This document shows positions 1-7,455 of a stretch of 37,460 nucleotides of DNA, one piece after another. The stretch spans positions 1 to 37,460 of the forward strand of contig CANRAL010000011.1 in NCBI GenBank assembly GCA_947628585.1, written 5' to 3'. Position 1 is the stretch's first letter. Each line of letters begins with the position of its first letter. The DNA is from an uncultured Bacilli bacterium. GTDB taxonomy: Bacteria > Bacillota_I > Bacilli_A > RF39 > UBA660. A program made the position numbers and the translations under genes. The notes below the pieces were generated by a model that did not search any database, had not been told where the DNA came from, and saw nothing but the letters and a program-made list of their open reading frames with translations.

Positions 1-107
1 ATTGCACTTCTATAACTTCCATATATTAATAATAATGCTCCCATCAAAAACACTATTACTATTATTGTTTCTATAAACACAAATCCATTCTTTTTTTCCT
101 TTGTCAT
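1..107 (-). CDS. Pilin-like (type IV / competence pseudopilin) protein, 5' part only
   Basis: Partial gene running off the left edge; only about 35 N-terminal residues are visible. It starts at an ATG preceded by AGGAAGG. The peptide MTKEKKNGFVFIETIIVIVF shows a class III (prepilin) signal: a short basic leader, Gly then Phe, Glu at position +5 of the mature form, and a hydrophobic helix. That is the mark of type IV pilins and ComG-type pseudopilins, which prepilin peptidase processes and which assemble in the membrane. The neighbouring upstream gene is a single-pass membrane protein, so the two may belong to one surface or competence locus. The rest of the gene is outside the window, so pilin subclass cannot be decided. 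It was too short for the ORF track. Confidence 0.6.
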   Translation of the reverse strand, partial: MTKEKKNGFVFIETIIVIVFLMGALLLIYGSYRSA

Positions 108-130
108 AATAACTATCCCTTCCTAATTAA

Positions 131-151
131 TAAAAAAAGACTTATTAAGTC
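131..151 (-). terminator. Weak terminator after the 160-residue membrane protein
   Basis: On the minus strand GACTT-ATA-AAGTC is followed by a run of seven T. It begins just past the stop codon of the 160-residue gene. The stem is short, so some read-through into the pilin-like gene is likely. Confidence 0.45.
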
Positions 152-152
152 A

Positions 153-635
153 TTAATTACAAATATATCCTAATTCTTCTAATGATCTTTTATATATGTC
201 AAAGTTTGTAACAATTTCTTCACCATTTTCATCTTTAGTAAAATCTATTACATCACCTTGGGAATACTCTATTGTATTTTCTTCATCATTATAAACAACT
301 AAATTATCTTGAAAAGATTCATATTCTTTAGCAACTTCGTAAGTTTCTTTTGATGGATATCTTAAAATAATTGAACTTCTACTAGTTAGTATCCTATCAT
401 CTTCAACTTCGCAATTTTCCACAATAATTTCTTCATAGTCAGTTACATCTTCATTTTTCATTTCACATCTTACATTATAAGCTTCAAATCCAGGTAATAC
501 TACCTTAGTAGATTCTTCAGGTTCATCGTTTCTTTTATCTTTTATATTTAATAATATTAACACTATTATTACTAATAAAATTATACAAAGGGTTACTATT
601 ACTCCAATTCTTATTAAGTTTTCTTTTTTTTCCAT
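153..635 (-). CDS. Single-pass membrane protein of unknown function (160 aa)
   Basis: Not recognised. Residues about 9-30 form one strongly hydrophobic membrane segment after a short charged N-terminus (MEKKENLIR), so the protein is probably anchored with its acidic C-terminal domain outside the cell. The outer part is rich in Glu and Asp and holds a few cysteines, one near the C-terminus (YICN). The ATG is preceded by AAAGGAGTT at good spacing and by an extended -10 (TGATATAAT), so it probably has its own promoter. It lies directly upstream of the pilin-like gene and may be a partner of it; that is inference from position only. Confidence 0.7.
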   Translation of the reverse strand: MEKKENLIRIGVIVTLCIILLVIIVLILLNIKDKRNDEPEESTKVVLPGFEAYNVRCEMKNEDVTDYEEIIVENCEVEDDRILTSRSSIILRYPSKETYEVAKEYESFQDNLVVYNDEENTIEYSQGDVIDFTKDENGEEIVTNFDIYKRSLEELGYICN

Positions 636-673
636 ATTATCTAACTCCTTTTTATTATCTATTTATTAGTTTT

Positions 674-682
674 ATTATATCA
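674..682 (-). promoter_or_regulatory. Extended -10 promoter for the 160-residue gene
   Basis: The minus strand reads TGATATAAT, a perfect TGn-TATAAT extended -10, about 40 bases before the start codon. The -35 region is only a T-rich stretch. It sits just after the terminator of the preceding 63-residue gene. Confidence 0.5.
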
Positions 683-694
683 AAAAAATTTCAA

Positions 695-716
695 AGAAAA
701 AAGTCTTTTTTAAGAC
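695..716 (-). terminator. Terminator overlapping the stop codon of the 63-residue gene
   Basis: The minus strand reads AGTCTT-AAAA-AAGACT followed by TTTTTTC. The 5' arm overlaps the TAG stop codon of the gene it ends. Confidence 0.65.
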
Positions 717-907
717 TATTTTTCATTATCAATTGTTTTCCATTCCGTATTGCCACATGTAGTACATATTTTAGGAGCTAAAACTTTTTTTCCTTTAGGT
801 AATTTCATACCTGTATCAATTTTACTACACAATACTCCGGTTTCTGGATCAATGTAAGCAATGCCAAATTTAGCATCTTTACAACCACCACATTCGTTAT
901 TTTTCAT
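716..907 (-). CDS. Small putative zinc-binding protein (63 aa)
   Basis: Function not recognised. The protein has an N-terminal CGGC pair and a second pair CTTC near residue 48, the four-cysteine layout of a small zinc ribbon, with one more Cys at residue 27. There is no signal peptide or membrane segment, so it is probably cytoplasmic. The ATG has an excellent site (AAAGGGAGG). A 10-bp hairpin lies immediately upstream, and its 3' arm runs into that ribosome binding site (see finding). Its short length and strong initiation signals make it a credible real gene rather than a shadow. Confidence 0.65.
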   Translation of the reverse strand: MKNNECGGCKDAKFGIAYIDPETGVLCSKIDTGMKLPKGKKVLAPKICTTCGNTEWKTIDNEK

Positions 908-915
908 ATTTCCTC

Positions 916-940
916 CCTTTATTATTTTTCATAATAAAGG
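916..940 (-). promoter_or_regulatory. Hairpin abutting the ribosome binding site of the 63-residue gene
   Basis: Perfect 10-bp stem CCTTTATTAT / ATAATAAAGG with a five-base loop. On the transcribed strand the 3' arm ends in AAAGG and the next bases GAGG complete the ribosome binding site. No U-run follows on the minus strand, so it does not look like an intrinsic terminator of the upstream gene; occlusion of initiation is an alternative. Confidence 0.4.
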
Positions 941-946
941 ATCTTT

Positions 947-1762
947 TTATACACTTTTTTTAACATAATTTATAAATTTCTTTTTATCTTTAAATAATAC
1001 ATATAAAGCTACAGAACTTAATATAAATAATAATGTTATAATTATGTAACTATATAAATAATTTATTTTAATAAAATCTAAACTAAATATATTAAAATAT
1101 TTGCCAATTCGTAATGGGAATATTTTACCAAATAAATTTATTATAAAAGCAACAATTGTGTAAAAAGATAGACCACCAACAAGATAATATAAAGGTTGCT
1201 TTATAAATCTTGCTCCCATTAAAGCAATATTTATAATAATACTCATAAAGAAAAACGCTAAAACAAAATCAGTAATTGATAAAAATAAATATGAGATAGG
1301 AATAGCATTTATTTTAGAAGCTCCTATAAAAGTTAATATATCTTTTAGAAAAATTATTAAAGGAAATGCCCATACTATTTTATAACTTTCTTCAATTATA
1401 TTTAATAATACTTTTTTATAATCTTTGATTCTAGCACTCTTGTTAGTTAATAATGGTAATACAAATAAAGTTATTAATATAAAAGGAGATACAACTAAAA
1501 ATATTTTACTCGCGGTAGTTTCTAAAGAATTTATATTCATTTGATCACGAAATCCAAAAAAAGATACTTTATATTCATCAATTTTTAAACAAGCTAAATC
1601 ACTACCTTCATTTGATAACTTATCACACTCTTCTTTAACATTTTCAATATTAGCCATAGATTTATGGTAATATTTAGTAGTTTCTTGATATCCTAAAATA
1701 GTTGGTACTAACATAACTATGAAAACTACAATAGGAATAATTACACTCCACTTTTTATTCAT
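947..1762 (-). CDS. Multi-pass membrane protein of unknown function (271 aa)
   Basis: Not recognised. The protein begins with a hydrophobic anchor at about residues 8-25 (IPIVVFIVMLVPTILGY). A roughly 55-residue loop follows that contains two cysteines (positions about 46 and 58) that could form a disulphide outside the cell. Four or five further membrane segments come after it, so it is an integral membrane protein with one outer loop. The ATG is preceded by AGGTGA. No transporter or enzyme motif is visible. It is followed closely by the small zinc-ribbon gene and may share its transcript. Confidence 0.7.
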   Translation of the reverse strand: MNKKWSVIIPIVVFIVMLVPTILGYQETTKYYHKSMANIENVKEECDKLSNEGSDLACLKIDEYKVSFFGFRDQMNINSLETTASKIFLVVSPFILITLFVLPLLTNKSARIKDYKKVLLNIIEESYKIVWAFPLIIFLKDILTFIGASKINAIPISYLFLSITDFVLAFFFMSIIINIALMGARFIKQPLYYLVGGLSFYTIVAFIINLFGKIFPLRIGKYFNIFSLDFIKINYLYSYIIITLLFILSSVALYVLFKDKKKFINYVKKSV

Positions 1763-1790
1763 TTAAACTCACCTATTTTCTAATAATAAG

Positions 1791-1799
1791 ATTATCACA
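1791..1799 (-). promoter_or_regulatory. Candidate extended -10 for the 271-residue membrane protein gene
   Basis: The minus strand reads TGTGATAAT (TGn plus GATAAT) about 30 bases before the ATG. The -35 is poor (TTTACG at short spacing). Confidence 0.35.
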
Positions 1800-1877
1800 C
1801 TTTTTAAATTTCGTAAATACCAAAAATTTAGTTGTTAATTTAAATGGTAACGTGAGTTACTACTATTTATTTTCAAT

Positions 1878-1916
1878 TAAAAAAAGTGATTCCATCAATT
1901 GATATCACCTTTTTCT
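1878..1916 (-). terminator. Terminator of the secreted beta-helix-like protein gene
   Basis: The minus strand reads GTGAT, an ATCAATTGAT-containing loop, then ATCAC followed by seven T. It lies just past the stop codon of the 519-residue gene, with A/T tracts on both sides that lengthen the stem. Confidence 0.65.
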
Positions 1917-1924
1917 AATTCAAA

Positions 1925-3484
1925 TTATTTATTTAATATTTTTTTAGTTACTAATGATATAACTCCTAATGTCGAAATTGCTAAAATTAAACAATTTGTA
2001 ATTCCATCATAAGTATTAGGATTACTTGTCGGAGTATCATCAGTTGGTTCATTATCTACTGGTTTATTATCTGAAGGTTCATTGTCTGAAGGTTTATTAT
2101 CAGTAGGTTCATCTTTTGAAGGTTCTTCTACTTTAACAAATGTTACACTAACCTTTACATCACCTGCTGGCATTTCAAAGCTATCACCAGTTACAAGAAC
2201 AGGGTCATCACCTTTCATAACAGTTATTGAAGCTACTTTATAACCACTATTAGGTCTAGTAGTAATTTTAACAGTTTCACCTTCAATAGCTGTTTCATTA
2301 ACTTCAAATTCACCATTTACGGTTGGTTCTTTAGAAATATTATGTATTTTACCAACTTCCCCACTTTCAGATTTACCATAACCTTCTTCACTTTTCATAT
2401 ACTTGGTTGGTACATCATTATTAAATTTACCACCACTTACATTAATAATTCCAGTTGCATCAGCTGTTTCATCTTTATAAGCTAATACAGCATCTTCTTC
2501 CGTATCAAATTCTCCACCAGTAATTTCAATTTTTAAAGAAGCTGCATCTGGATAATTTTCAGATTTATCAGCAATTACACCGATACCACCAGGTAACTTT
2601 ACATCACTTCCAGAGTCTTTTGCATCACCGACAACAATTTCATCTTCTGCCGTACCAGTTGCCTTAATTTTAGCATTATCTGAAATATTTACTGTACCAC
2701 CACGAGCTACAATACCAATTTTACCAGTTATATTTCCACCTGTAATATCTAAAGTACCTTTTTGAGGATGATAAATCGCGGTATTATTATTACTAGTAAT
2801 TGTTCCACCGGTAATTCTTATAGTTGAGTTTGTTGTTTTACTACCATTACCAGAAATAGCAAAACCATCAGCAGTTATTGTTCCCTTAGATACTTCTAAA
2901 GTAGATGTACCAAAAACTGCGATACCACCCGTAATTGAAACTGGAGTTTCATCTTCTTCATCTTCAGCAACTTTTAATGTTGCAGTATTATCTACACTAA
3001 TAGCGGCATAATTTTCTGGATCAGCATTACCGGATTGAGTAAAAGTACCACCTTTAATGGTAACTTGTGCTGTACCTCTAACTAATAAAGCCGAACCGCC
3101 ATGTTCATGATCAATACCACCATTACCATCAAAAGTAACTTGACTTGATCCTTCTACAACAAAAGTTGCATAATCTGATTCTAAATTAGGTGCTGTAATA
3201 TTTTTACCATTGAAATTAAAAGTTATGTTTTTGTTATTAATTACAATTCGACCTGTATCATTAGTTCCTGTGAATACAAAAGATTCTATTAAATTAACAG
3301 TGTCACCATTTGTAGCATTAGTTATGGCATCCGTTAGTGAATCACAATATTTAGTTGGTGTATCAGTTTTAGTAATACTAGCTTTGGCACCAACATCACT
3401 AGGCAAACTGCAATCCGCTAATACTCCCGGAACAAAAAGAGCACTAGCCATCACAGCTGCCATCATCATTTTAATTTTTTTCAT
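1925..3484 (-). CDS. Secreted, probably wall-anchored beta-helix-like surface protein (519 aa)
   Basis: Residues 1-23 form a classical signal peptide ending VLA before DCSLP. The next roughly 330 residues are short beta-strand repeats such as ITGGTITSNNNTAIYH and VNISDNAKI, typical of right-handed beta-helix surface proteins. Residues about 390-450 resemble a divergent InlB B-repeat (GETVKITTRPNSGY, then FEMPAGDVKVSVTF). A Pro/Asp/Glu/Lys linker of DNKPSDNEP-type repeats follows, then NPNTYD, a hydrophobic segment and a KKILNK tail. That end has the layout of a sortase signal with a non-standard motif. No catalytic residues were recognised; adhesion or shielding is inference. The gene is flanked by its own terminator and a promoter region with a long poly-T tract, so it is transcribed separately from the ribosomal cluster. 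Confidence 0.8.
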   Translation of the reverse strand: MKKIKMMMAAVMASALFVPGVLADCSLPSDVGAKASITKTDTPTKYCDSLTDAITNATNGDTVNLIESFVFTGTNDTGRIVINNKNITFNFNGKNITAPNLESDYATFVVEGSSQVTFDGNGGIDHEHGGSALLVRGTAQVTIKGGTFTQSGNADPENYAAISVDNTATLKVAEDEEDETPVSITGGIAVFGTSTLEVSKGTITADGFAISGNGSKTTNSTIRITGGTITSNNNTAIYHPQKGTLDITGGNITGKIGIVARGGTVNISDNAKIKATGTAEDEIVVGDAKDSGSDVKLPGGIGVIADKSENYPDAASLKIEITGGEFDTEEDAVLAYKDETADATGIINVSGGKFNNDVPTKYMKSEEGYGKSESGEVGKIHNISKEPTVNGEFEVNETAIEGETVKITTRPNSGYKVASITVMKGDDPVLVTGDSFEMPAGDVKVSVTFVKVEEPSKDEPTDNKPSDNEPSDNKPVDNEPTDDTPTSNPNTYDGITNCLILAISTLGVISLVTKKILNK

Positions 3485-3508
3485 TTCTCTTACCTCTTTC
3501 TAATTCCC

Positions 3509-3534
3509 ATTTTATCAAAAAAAAAAAAAAAAAA
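3509..3534 (-). promoter_or_regulatory. Extended -10 joined to an 18-base T tract upstream of the 519-residue surface protein gene
   Basis: The minus strand shows 18 consecutive T (3517-3534) and then GATAAAAT, giving TGA-TAAAAT as an extended -10. The homopolymer fills the place of the -35/-10 spacer. An alternative promoter TTAACA-17-TAAAAC lies farther upstream, in which case the tract would be in the leader. Confidence 0.4.
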
Positions 3535-3600
3535 CCACCATTTATTGAATTATTTGTTTTACTTGACATATTTTGCTTTGTTAATGTAAATATTTCCACT

Positions 3601-3626
3601 AAAAAAGATAACTTTTTTGTTATCTT
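3601..3626 (-). terminator. Terminator of the ribosomal protein cluster, after rplQ
   Basis: The minus strand reads AAGATAAC-AAAAAA-GTTATCTT, an 8-bp stem followed by a T run, a few bases after the rplQ stop codon. Confidence 0.8.
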
Positions 3627-3633
3627 CAATTTA

Positions 3634-3978
3634 CTATTTTACTAATTCAAGTCTTACTTCTAAAGCATCATCGCCACGACGTTCTTTTAATTTAATGATT
3701 CTAGTATATCCACCATCTCTAGTTTCATATCTTTTAGCTAAATCATTAAATACTACAGAAACAACATCGTTATCATTGTGTAAGAATGCTAAAGCTTTAC
3801 GACGAGCTACTAAAGTACCTTTTTTACCATAAGTTATCATTTTATCAACAAACTTACGAACTTCTTTAGCTCTAGCTTCAGTTGTAACTACATAACCTTT
3901 AGTTAAAACATCTTTTGTAAGTCCCGCAAGAATACTTCTTCTTACTCTGGTTTCTCTTCCTAATTTTCTATATAACAT
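3634..3978 (-). CDS. rplQ: Large subunit ribosomal protein bL17
   Basis: bL17 of the 50S subunit, recognised from MLYRKLGRETRVRRSILAGL at the start and the GGYTRIIKLKERRGDDA segment near the end. The ORF track begins at an upstream TTG. I place the start at the ATG of MLYRK because AAGGAG lies at good spacing, inside the end of rpoA, and family members begin at this point. That gives 114 residues, the usual length. It is the last gene of the cluster and is followed by a strong terminator. Confidence 0.97.
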   Translation of the reverse strand: MLYRKLGRETRVRRSILAGLTKDVLTKGYVVTTEARAKEVRKFVDKMITYGKKGTLVARRKALAFLHNDNDVVSVVFNDLAKRYETRDGGYTRIIKLKERRGDDALEVRLELVK

Positions 3979-3982
3979 AATC

Positions 3983-4927
3983 CTACTCCTTAAAAGCAAG
4001 TCCTAATTCAGCAACTTTATCTAAAACTTCTTTTAAAGATTTTTTACCTAAGTTTCTGATCTTAGTAACTTCCACTTCTTTTTTATTTACTAAATCTTGA
4101 ATAGTATGAATTCCTGCTCTCTTCAAGCAATTATAAGCTCGAACAGAAAATTCTACTTCTTCAATTGGGGTTTCTAATGTCTTAGTCATGGTATCAACTT
4201 TCTTTTCTTGCATTATTCCGGAAATATTACTTATAGCATTTAAATCTGCTACTAAATTAAAGTGTTCAATTAAAATTCTAGCAGCTAAAGCCATAGCTTC
4301 TTCAGGAGTCATTCGACCATTAGTTGAAACTTCCATAACTAATTTATCATAATTTTCATCTTGTCCTACTCTTGTTTTTAAAACTTCGTATTTAACGTTT
4401 TCAATTGGTGAATAAGATGAATCAATGGCAATTACACCAACTTTATTATCATCTAATAACTTTTTATTTTCACTCGCAGGAACATAACCACGACCATTAC
4501 CAACTGTTAATTCAATATCAATTTTACCACCCTTAACTAAGTTACAAATAACAAGATCAGGGTTCATAATTTCAATATCAGCATCTTTAGCAATATCTCC
4601 AGCAACAACTGGACCTTCAGTTGAAGCTACTAAATGTAATTTTTTAACATCTTCCGTATGATTTTTAATTACTAACTTCTTTATTGCTAAAACAATTGAC
4701 GTAACATCTTCTACTACACCTTCAATTTTTTGAAATTCATGCATTACACCATCAATTTTAATAGCAGTAACAGCACTTCCTGGTAAACTAGATAATAATA
4801 CTCTTCTTAAAGCATTACCTATCGTAGTCCCAAATCCTCTCTCAAGAGGTTCAATTTCAAATCTACAAAAATGATTACTTTCTTGACTTTCAGTAATTTT
4901 GTAAACTGGTTTTTCAAATTTTATCAT
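3983..4927 (-). CDS. rpoA: RNA polymerase alpha subunit
   Basis: Alpha subunit that dimerises to start assembly of RNA polymerase and contacts UP elements and activators through its C-terminal domain. The N-terminal domain has the family signature ERGFGTTIGNALRRVLLSSL at about residues 29-48. A linker follows, and then the helix-hairpin-helix C-terminal domain with CLKRAGIHTIQDLV and KIRNLGKKSLKEV. Its 314 residues are the normal length. It sits between rpsK and rplQ as in other Firmicutes, and its last codons contain the rplQ ribosome binding site. Confidence 0.98.
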   Translation of the reverse strand: MIKFEKPVYKITESQESNHFCRFEIEPLERGFGTTIGNALRRVLLSSLPGSAVTAIKIDGVMHEFQKIEGVVEDVTSIVLAIKKLVIKNHTEDVKKLHLVASTEGPVVAGDIAKDADIEIMNPDLVICNLVKGGKIDIELTVGNGRGYVPASENKKLLDDNKVGVIAIDSSYSPIENVKYEVLKTRVGQDENYDKLVMEVSTNGRMTPEEAMALAARILIEHFNLVADLNAISNISGIMQEKKVDTMTKTLETPIEEVEFSVRAYNCLKRAGIHTIQDLVNKKEVEVTKIRNLGKKSLKEVLDKVAELGLAFKE

Positions 4928-4946
4928 AATTTATTCCCTCCTTTTA

Positions 4947-5330
4947 TTACTTTCTTGGTCTTTTTGGTGGGCGACATCCATTATGAGGAATTGGTGTTAC
5001 ATCAGTAATACTAGTAATTTCAAGGCCTGCCGCTTGTAAAGATCTAATAGCATTTTCTCTACCTGGTCCTAAACCTTTAACAAAAACATCAACTTTTCTT
5101 ACCCCTTGTTCATAAGCTTTTGTTGCTGCATCTTCACTAGTTAAACCAGCTGCAAAAGGAGTTTTTTTCTTACTACCTTTATAACCAATTCTTCCAGCAC
5201 TTGACCAAGCAATGGCATTACCTTCTTTATCACAAATGGTAACAATTGTATTATTATAATTAGTATGAATATGTGCTTCTGCTTCAGGGACATTCTTCTT
5301 TATTTTTCTTTTTCTTCTATTATAAGCCAT
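4947..5330 (-). CDS. rpsK: Small subunit ribosomal protein uS11
   Basis: uS11 of the 30S platform, which helps form the mRNA exit channel region. The signature runs from [20 protein letters not shown] through the C-terminal end [10 protein letters not shown]. Its 127 residues are the usual length and it has a good ribosome binding site. It lies 14 bases after rpsM and 19 before rpoA, as expected for the alpha operon. The usual rpsD of the B. subtilis or E. coli alpha region is not present here. Confidence 0.98.
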   Translation of the reverse strand: MAYNRRKRKIKKNVPEAEAHIHTNYNNTIVTICDKEGNAIAWSSAGRIGYKGSKKKTPFAAGLTSEDAATKAYEQGVRKVDVFVKGLGPGRENAIRSLQAAGLEITSITDVTPIPHNGCRPPKRPRK

Positions 5331-5344
5331 ATTTATCTATCTCC

Positions 5345-5710
5345 TTACTTTTTCTTATTAGCCACTACTTTACCACGACCCTTACGAGTATGAGCATTAC
5401 GATTTGTTCTTTGGCCTCTTACTGGTAAACCTTTTTTGTGTCTAATTCCTTCATAACTATTAATTTCCATTTTGTTTTTAATACTCATTTGAACTTCTCT
5501 TCTTAAGTCCCCTTCAACTGAGTACTTATCAACTTCTTTCCGAAGTCTTGCAATTTCTTCTTCTGTTAAATCTTTAATTTTCTTACTTGATTCAACATTA
5601 GCATCTTTACAAATTGTTTTTGCTAAATTACGACCAATTCCATAAATAGCAGTTAAACCAATACATACATGTTTTTCATTGGGTAATTCAATATTTTTAA
5701 TTCTCGCCAT
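5345..5710 (-). CDS. rpsM: Small subunit ribosomal protein uS13
   Basis: uS13 of the 30S head, which contacts P-site tRNA and the 50S subunit. It is recognised from MARIKNIELPNEKHVCIGLT, the helix-two-turn-helix YGIGRNLAKTIC, and the basic end RGQRTNRNAHTRKGRGK. Its 121 residues are the normal length. It starts 8 bases after rpmJ and belongs to the alpha part of the cluster. Confidence 0.98.
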   Translation of the reverse strand: MARIKNIELPNEKHVCIGLTAIYGIGRNLAKTICKDANVESSKKIKDLTEEEIARLRKEVDKYSVEGDLRREVQMSIKNKMEINSYEGIRHKKGLPVRGQRTNRNAHTRKGRGKVVANKKK

Positions 5711-5718
5711 TTTTCCTC

Positions 5719-5832
5719 CTAACCTTGAACTTGTTTATGTTTAGGGTTTTCACAAATTACCCTAACTTTCCCTTTTCTTCTTATAATCTTACATTTTTTA
5801 CAAATCTTTTTTACAGATGGTCTAACTTTCAT
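5719..5832 (-). CDS. rpmJ: Large subunit ribosomal protein bL36 (missed by the ORF track)
   Basis: A 37-codon gene between infA and rpsM, too short for the supplied track. The translation begins [20 protein letters not shown] and ends in NPKHKQVQG. It keeps the zinc ligands of the C+ form of bL36: CKKC, a later Cys (VICENP) and a His (KHK). It starts at an ATG preceded by AGGAGGATATTT and stops at TAG. Gene order infA-rpmJ-rpsM is the standard one. The zinc-binding form suggests no zinc-independent replacement is needed from this locus. Confidence 0.96.
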   Translation of the reverse strand: MKVRPSVKKICKKCKIIRRKGKVRVICENPKHKQVQG

Positions 5833-5842
5833 AAATATCCTC

Positions 5843-6067
5843 CTATCTTTTATTCCAAACTATAATTCCATGTTCTACATCAGACGGTGAAATAGCCACC
5901 GTAACAGTATCACCAACTAATATTCTAATCATATTCATCCGCATTTTACCAGATGTATAAGCTTTAATTTTATAGCCGTTTTCCAACTCAACTATAAAAT
6001 CAATTCCTCCTTTTAAGGCTTCAATTACTTTACCTTCAACTTCAATTTTATCCTTATTTTTTCCCAT
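5843..6067 (-). CDS. infA: Translation initiation factor IF-1
   Basis: IF-1 binds the A site of the 30S subunit during initiation together with IF-2 and IF-3. The single S1/OB-fold is recognisable in [20 protein letters not shown], then [20 protein letters not shown]. The 74 residues match the family. The gene starts 3 bases after map ends, which suggests translational coupling, and lies just before rpmJ, the usual order. Confidence 0.98.
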   Translation of the reverse strand: MGKNKDKIEVEGKVIEALKGGIDFIVELENGYKIKAYTSGKMRMNMIRILVGDTVTVAISPSDVEHGIIVWNKR

Positions 6068-6070
6068 TAA

Positions 6071-6814
6071 TTAATCTCCCGTTAATATTTCATAACCTGT
6101 ATCGGTTACTAATACTGTATTTTCATAATGTGCTGATGGTAAACCATCCCATGTTTTTATGGTCCAATCATTATCATCGACGTATACATCTTTTTTACCT
6201 AAATTAATCATTGGTTCAATGGCAATTACCATACCAGTTTTTAAACGAATATTACTTCCATCATCATAATTGGGTACATCGGGTTCTTCATGCATATCTG
6301 TTCCAATCCCATGTCCGACTAAATCTTCTACTACCGCATAATTATGATGATGGGCAAATTTTTCTATTTTTGCACCTATTTCTCTAATTCTTGTACCATT
6401 TTTTACTACTTTTACACCTTCATAAAAAGCTAAACGTGTATTTTCTACCAACTCTTTAGTTTCTTGAGGTACATTACCCACTAAAAAGGTTCTTGTTGCA
6501 TCAGCATGATATCCCCTATAAGATAATACTAAATCTACTGAAACTATATCTCCATCTTTTATTTTACGATTTCCCGGTATACCATGAACAACTTCATCAT
6601 TAAGAGAAATACAAACTGAAGCTGGGAATCCTTCATATCCTAAACAGGAAGGTTCACAACCATATTTTTTAATTGTTTTATAAGCAATTTCATCTAATCT
6701 TTTGGTTGTAACTCCTATTTGAATATTTTTCGCAATTTCTTGCATTACTAATTGATTATATTTACCAGCTTCTCGCATTAATTCAATTTCTCTTGGACTT
6801 TTTATACTTATCAT
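6071..6814 (-). CDS. map: Type I methionine aminopeptidase
   Basis: Removes the initiator methionine from new proteins in the cytoplasm. The five metal ligands of the pita-bread fold are visible: Asp in VSVDLVLSYRGYHADATRTF (two), His in GHGIGTDMHEEPDV, Glu in VIAIEPMI and Glu in HYENTVLV. The catalytic-side His is in DEVVHGIPG. Its 247 residues are typical of the bacterial type I enzyme without an N-terminal extension. It overlaps adk by 4 bases and is followed by infA, the conserved Firmicute order. Confidence 0.97.
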   Translation of the reverse strand: MISIKSPREIELMREAGKYNQLVMQEIAKNIQIGVTTKRLDEIAYKTIKKYGCEPSCLGYEGFPASVCISLNDEVVHGIPGNRKIKDGDIVSVDLVLSYRGYHADATRTFLVGNVPQETKELVENTRLAFYEGVKVVKNGTRIREIGAKIEKFAHHHNYAVVEDLVGHGIGTDMHEEPDVPNYDDGSNIRLKTGMVIAIEPMINLGKKDVYVDDNDWTIKTWDGLPSAHYENTVLVTDTGYEILTGD

Positions 6815-7455
6815 TTTATTACCTTTTCAATATCTTCGGCTATTTCAGATATAGACCGATTAACATCAATAATTTCTAATTTTTGTAATTTTTGATAATG
6901 TTCTTTAATAGGTTCTATATTAGTTTGAAATATTTCATAACGTTTCTTAAATGCTTCAACATTATCATCATCTCTTTTTTCTAATTTAGCACCACATTTA
7001 TCACAAATACCATCTACCTTAGGCTTTAAATTATCTTGATAAATATTATATGATTTGCCACATTTACAAATTAAACGTCCATCAATTCTTTTTACTGCTT
7101 CCTCTTTACTTAAATCTAACAAAACAGCAACATATTCTGTTATATTTAGTTTTGTTAAAACTTTTTCAAATTCTAAAGCTTGATACATAGTTCTAGGAAA
7201 GCCATCAACTATAAAAGGTTTTCCTTCTAAAGTTTTAAGTTTATTATAAATCAATTCAATAGTTAAATCATCATTAACTAAAGCCCCAGAATCTATTATA
7301 TTTTTTAGTTCCTTGCCAAGAGTACTACCACTAGAGATAACTTCGCGAAGTAAGTCACCCATTGATATATGCGTATAACCATATTTTTGAACAAGAATTT
7401 CGCTTTGAGTCCCCTTGCCCGCGGCAGGGGGAGCAATTAATATTATATTTTTCAT
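6811..7455 (-). CDS. adk: Adenylate kinase
   Basis: Converts ATP and AMP to two ADP and so balances the adenylate pool. It shows the P-loop APPAAGKGTQS at the N-terminus, the AMP-binding region DGFPRTMYQA and a long LID domain. The LID has a zinc-ribbon type, as in many Gram-positives, with cysteines in ICKCGKSY and ICDKCG. The first pair is spaced C-x-C rather than the usual C-x-x-C. It overlaps secY and map by 4 bases each, so the three genes are translationally coupled. Confidence 0.97.
   Translation of the reverse strand: MKNIILIAPPAAGKGTQSEILVQKYGYTHISMGDLLREVISSGSTLGKELKNIIDSGALVNDDLTIELIYNKLKTLEGKPFIVDGFPRTMYQALEFEKVLTKLNITEYVAVLLDLSKEEAVKRIDGRLICKCGKSYNIYQDNLKPKVDGICDKCGAKLEKRDDDNVEAFKKRYEIFQTNIEPIKEHYQKLQKLEIIDVNRSISEIAEDIEKVIK

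Noticed and set aside
1845-1861. GTAAC-GTGA-GTTAC hairpin with a GNRA-type loop
   Set aside because: Only 5 bp and not adjacent to a start or stop codon; could be chance.
3560-3590. TTGACA on the plus strand upstream of rplQ terminator
   Set aside because: No -10 at suitable spacing and no plus-strand gene follows.
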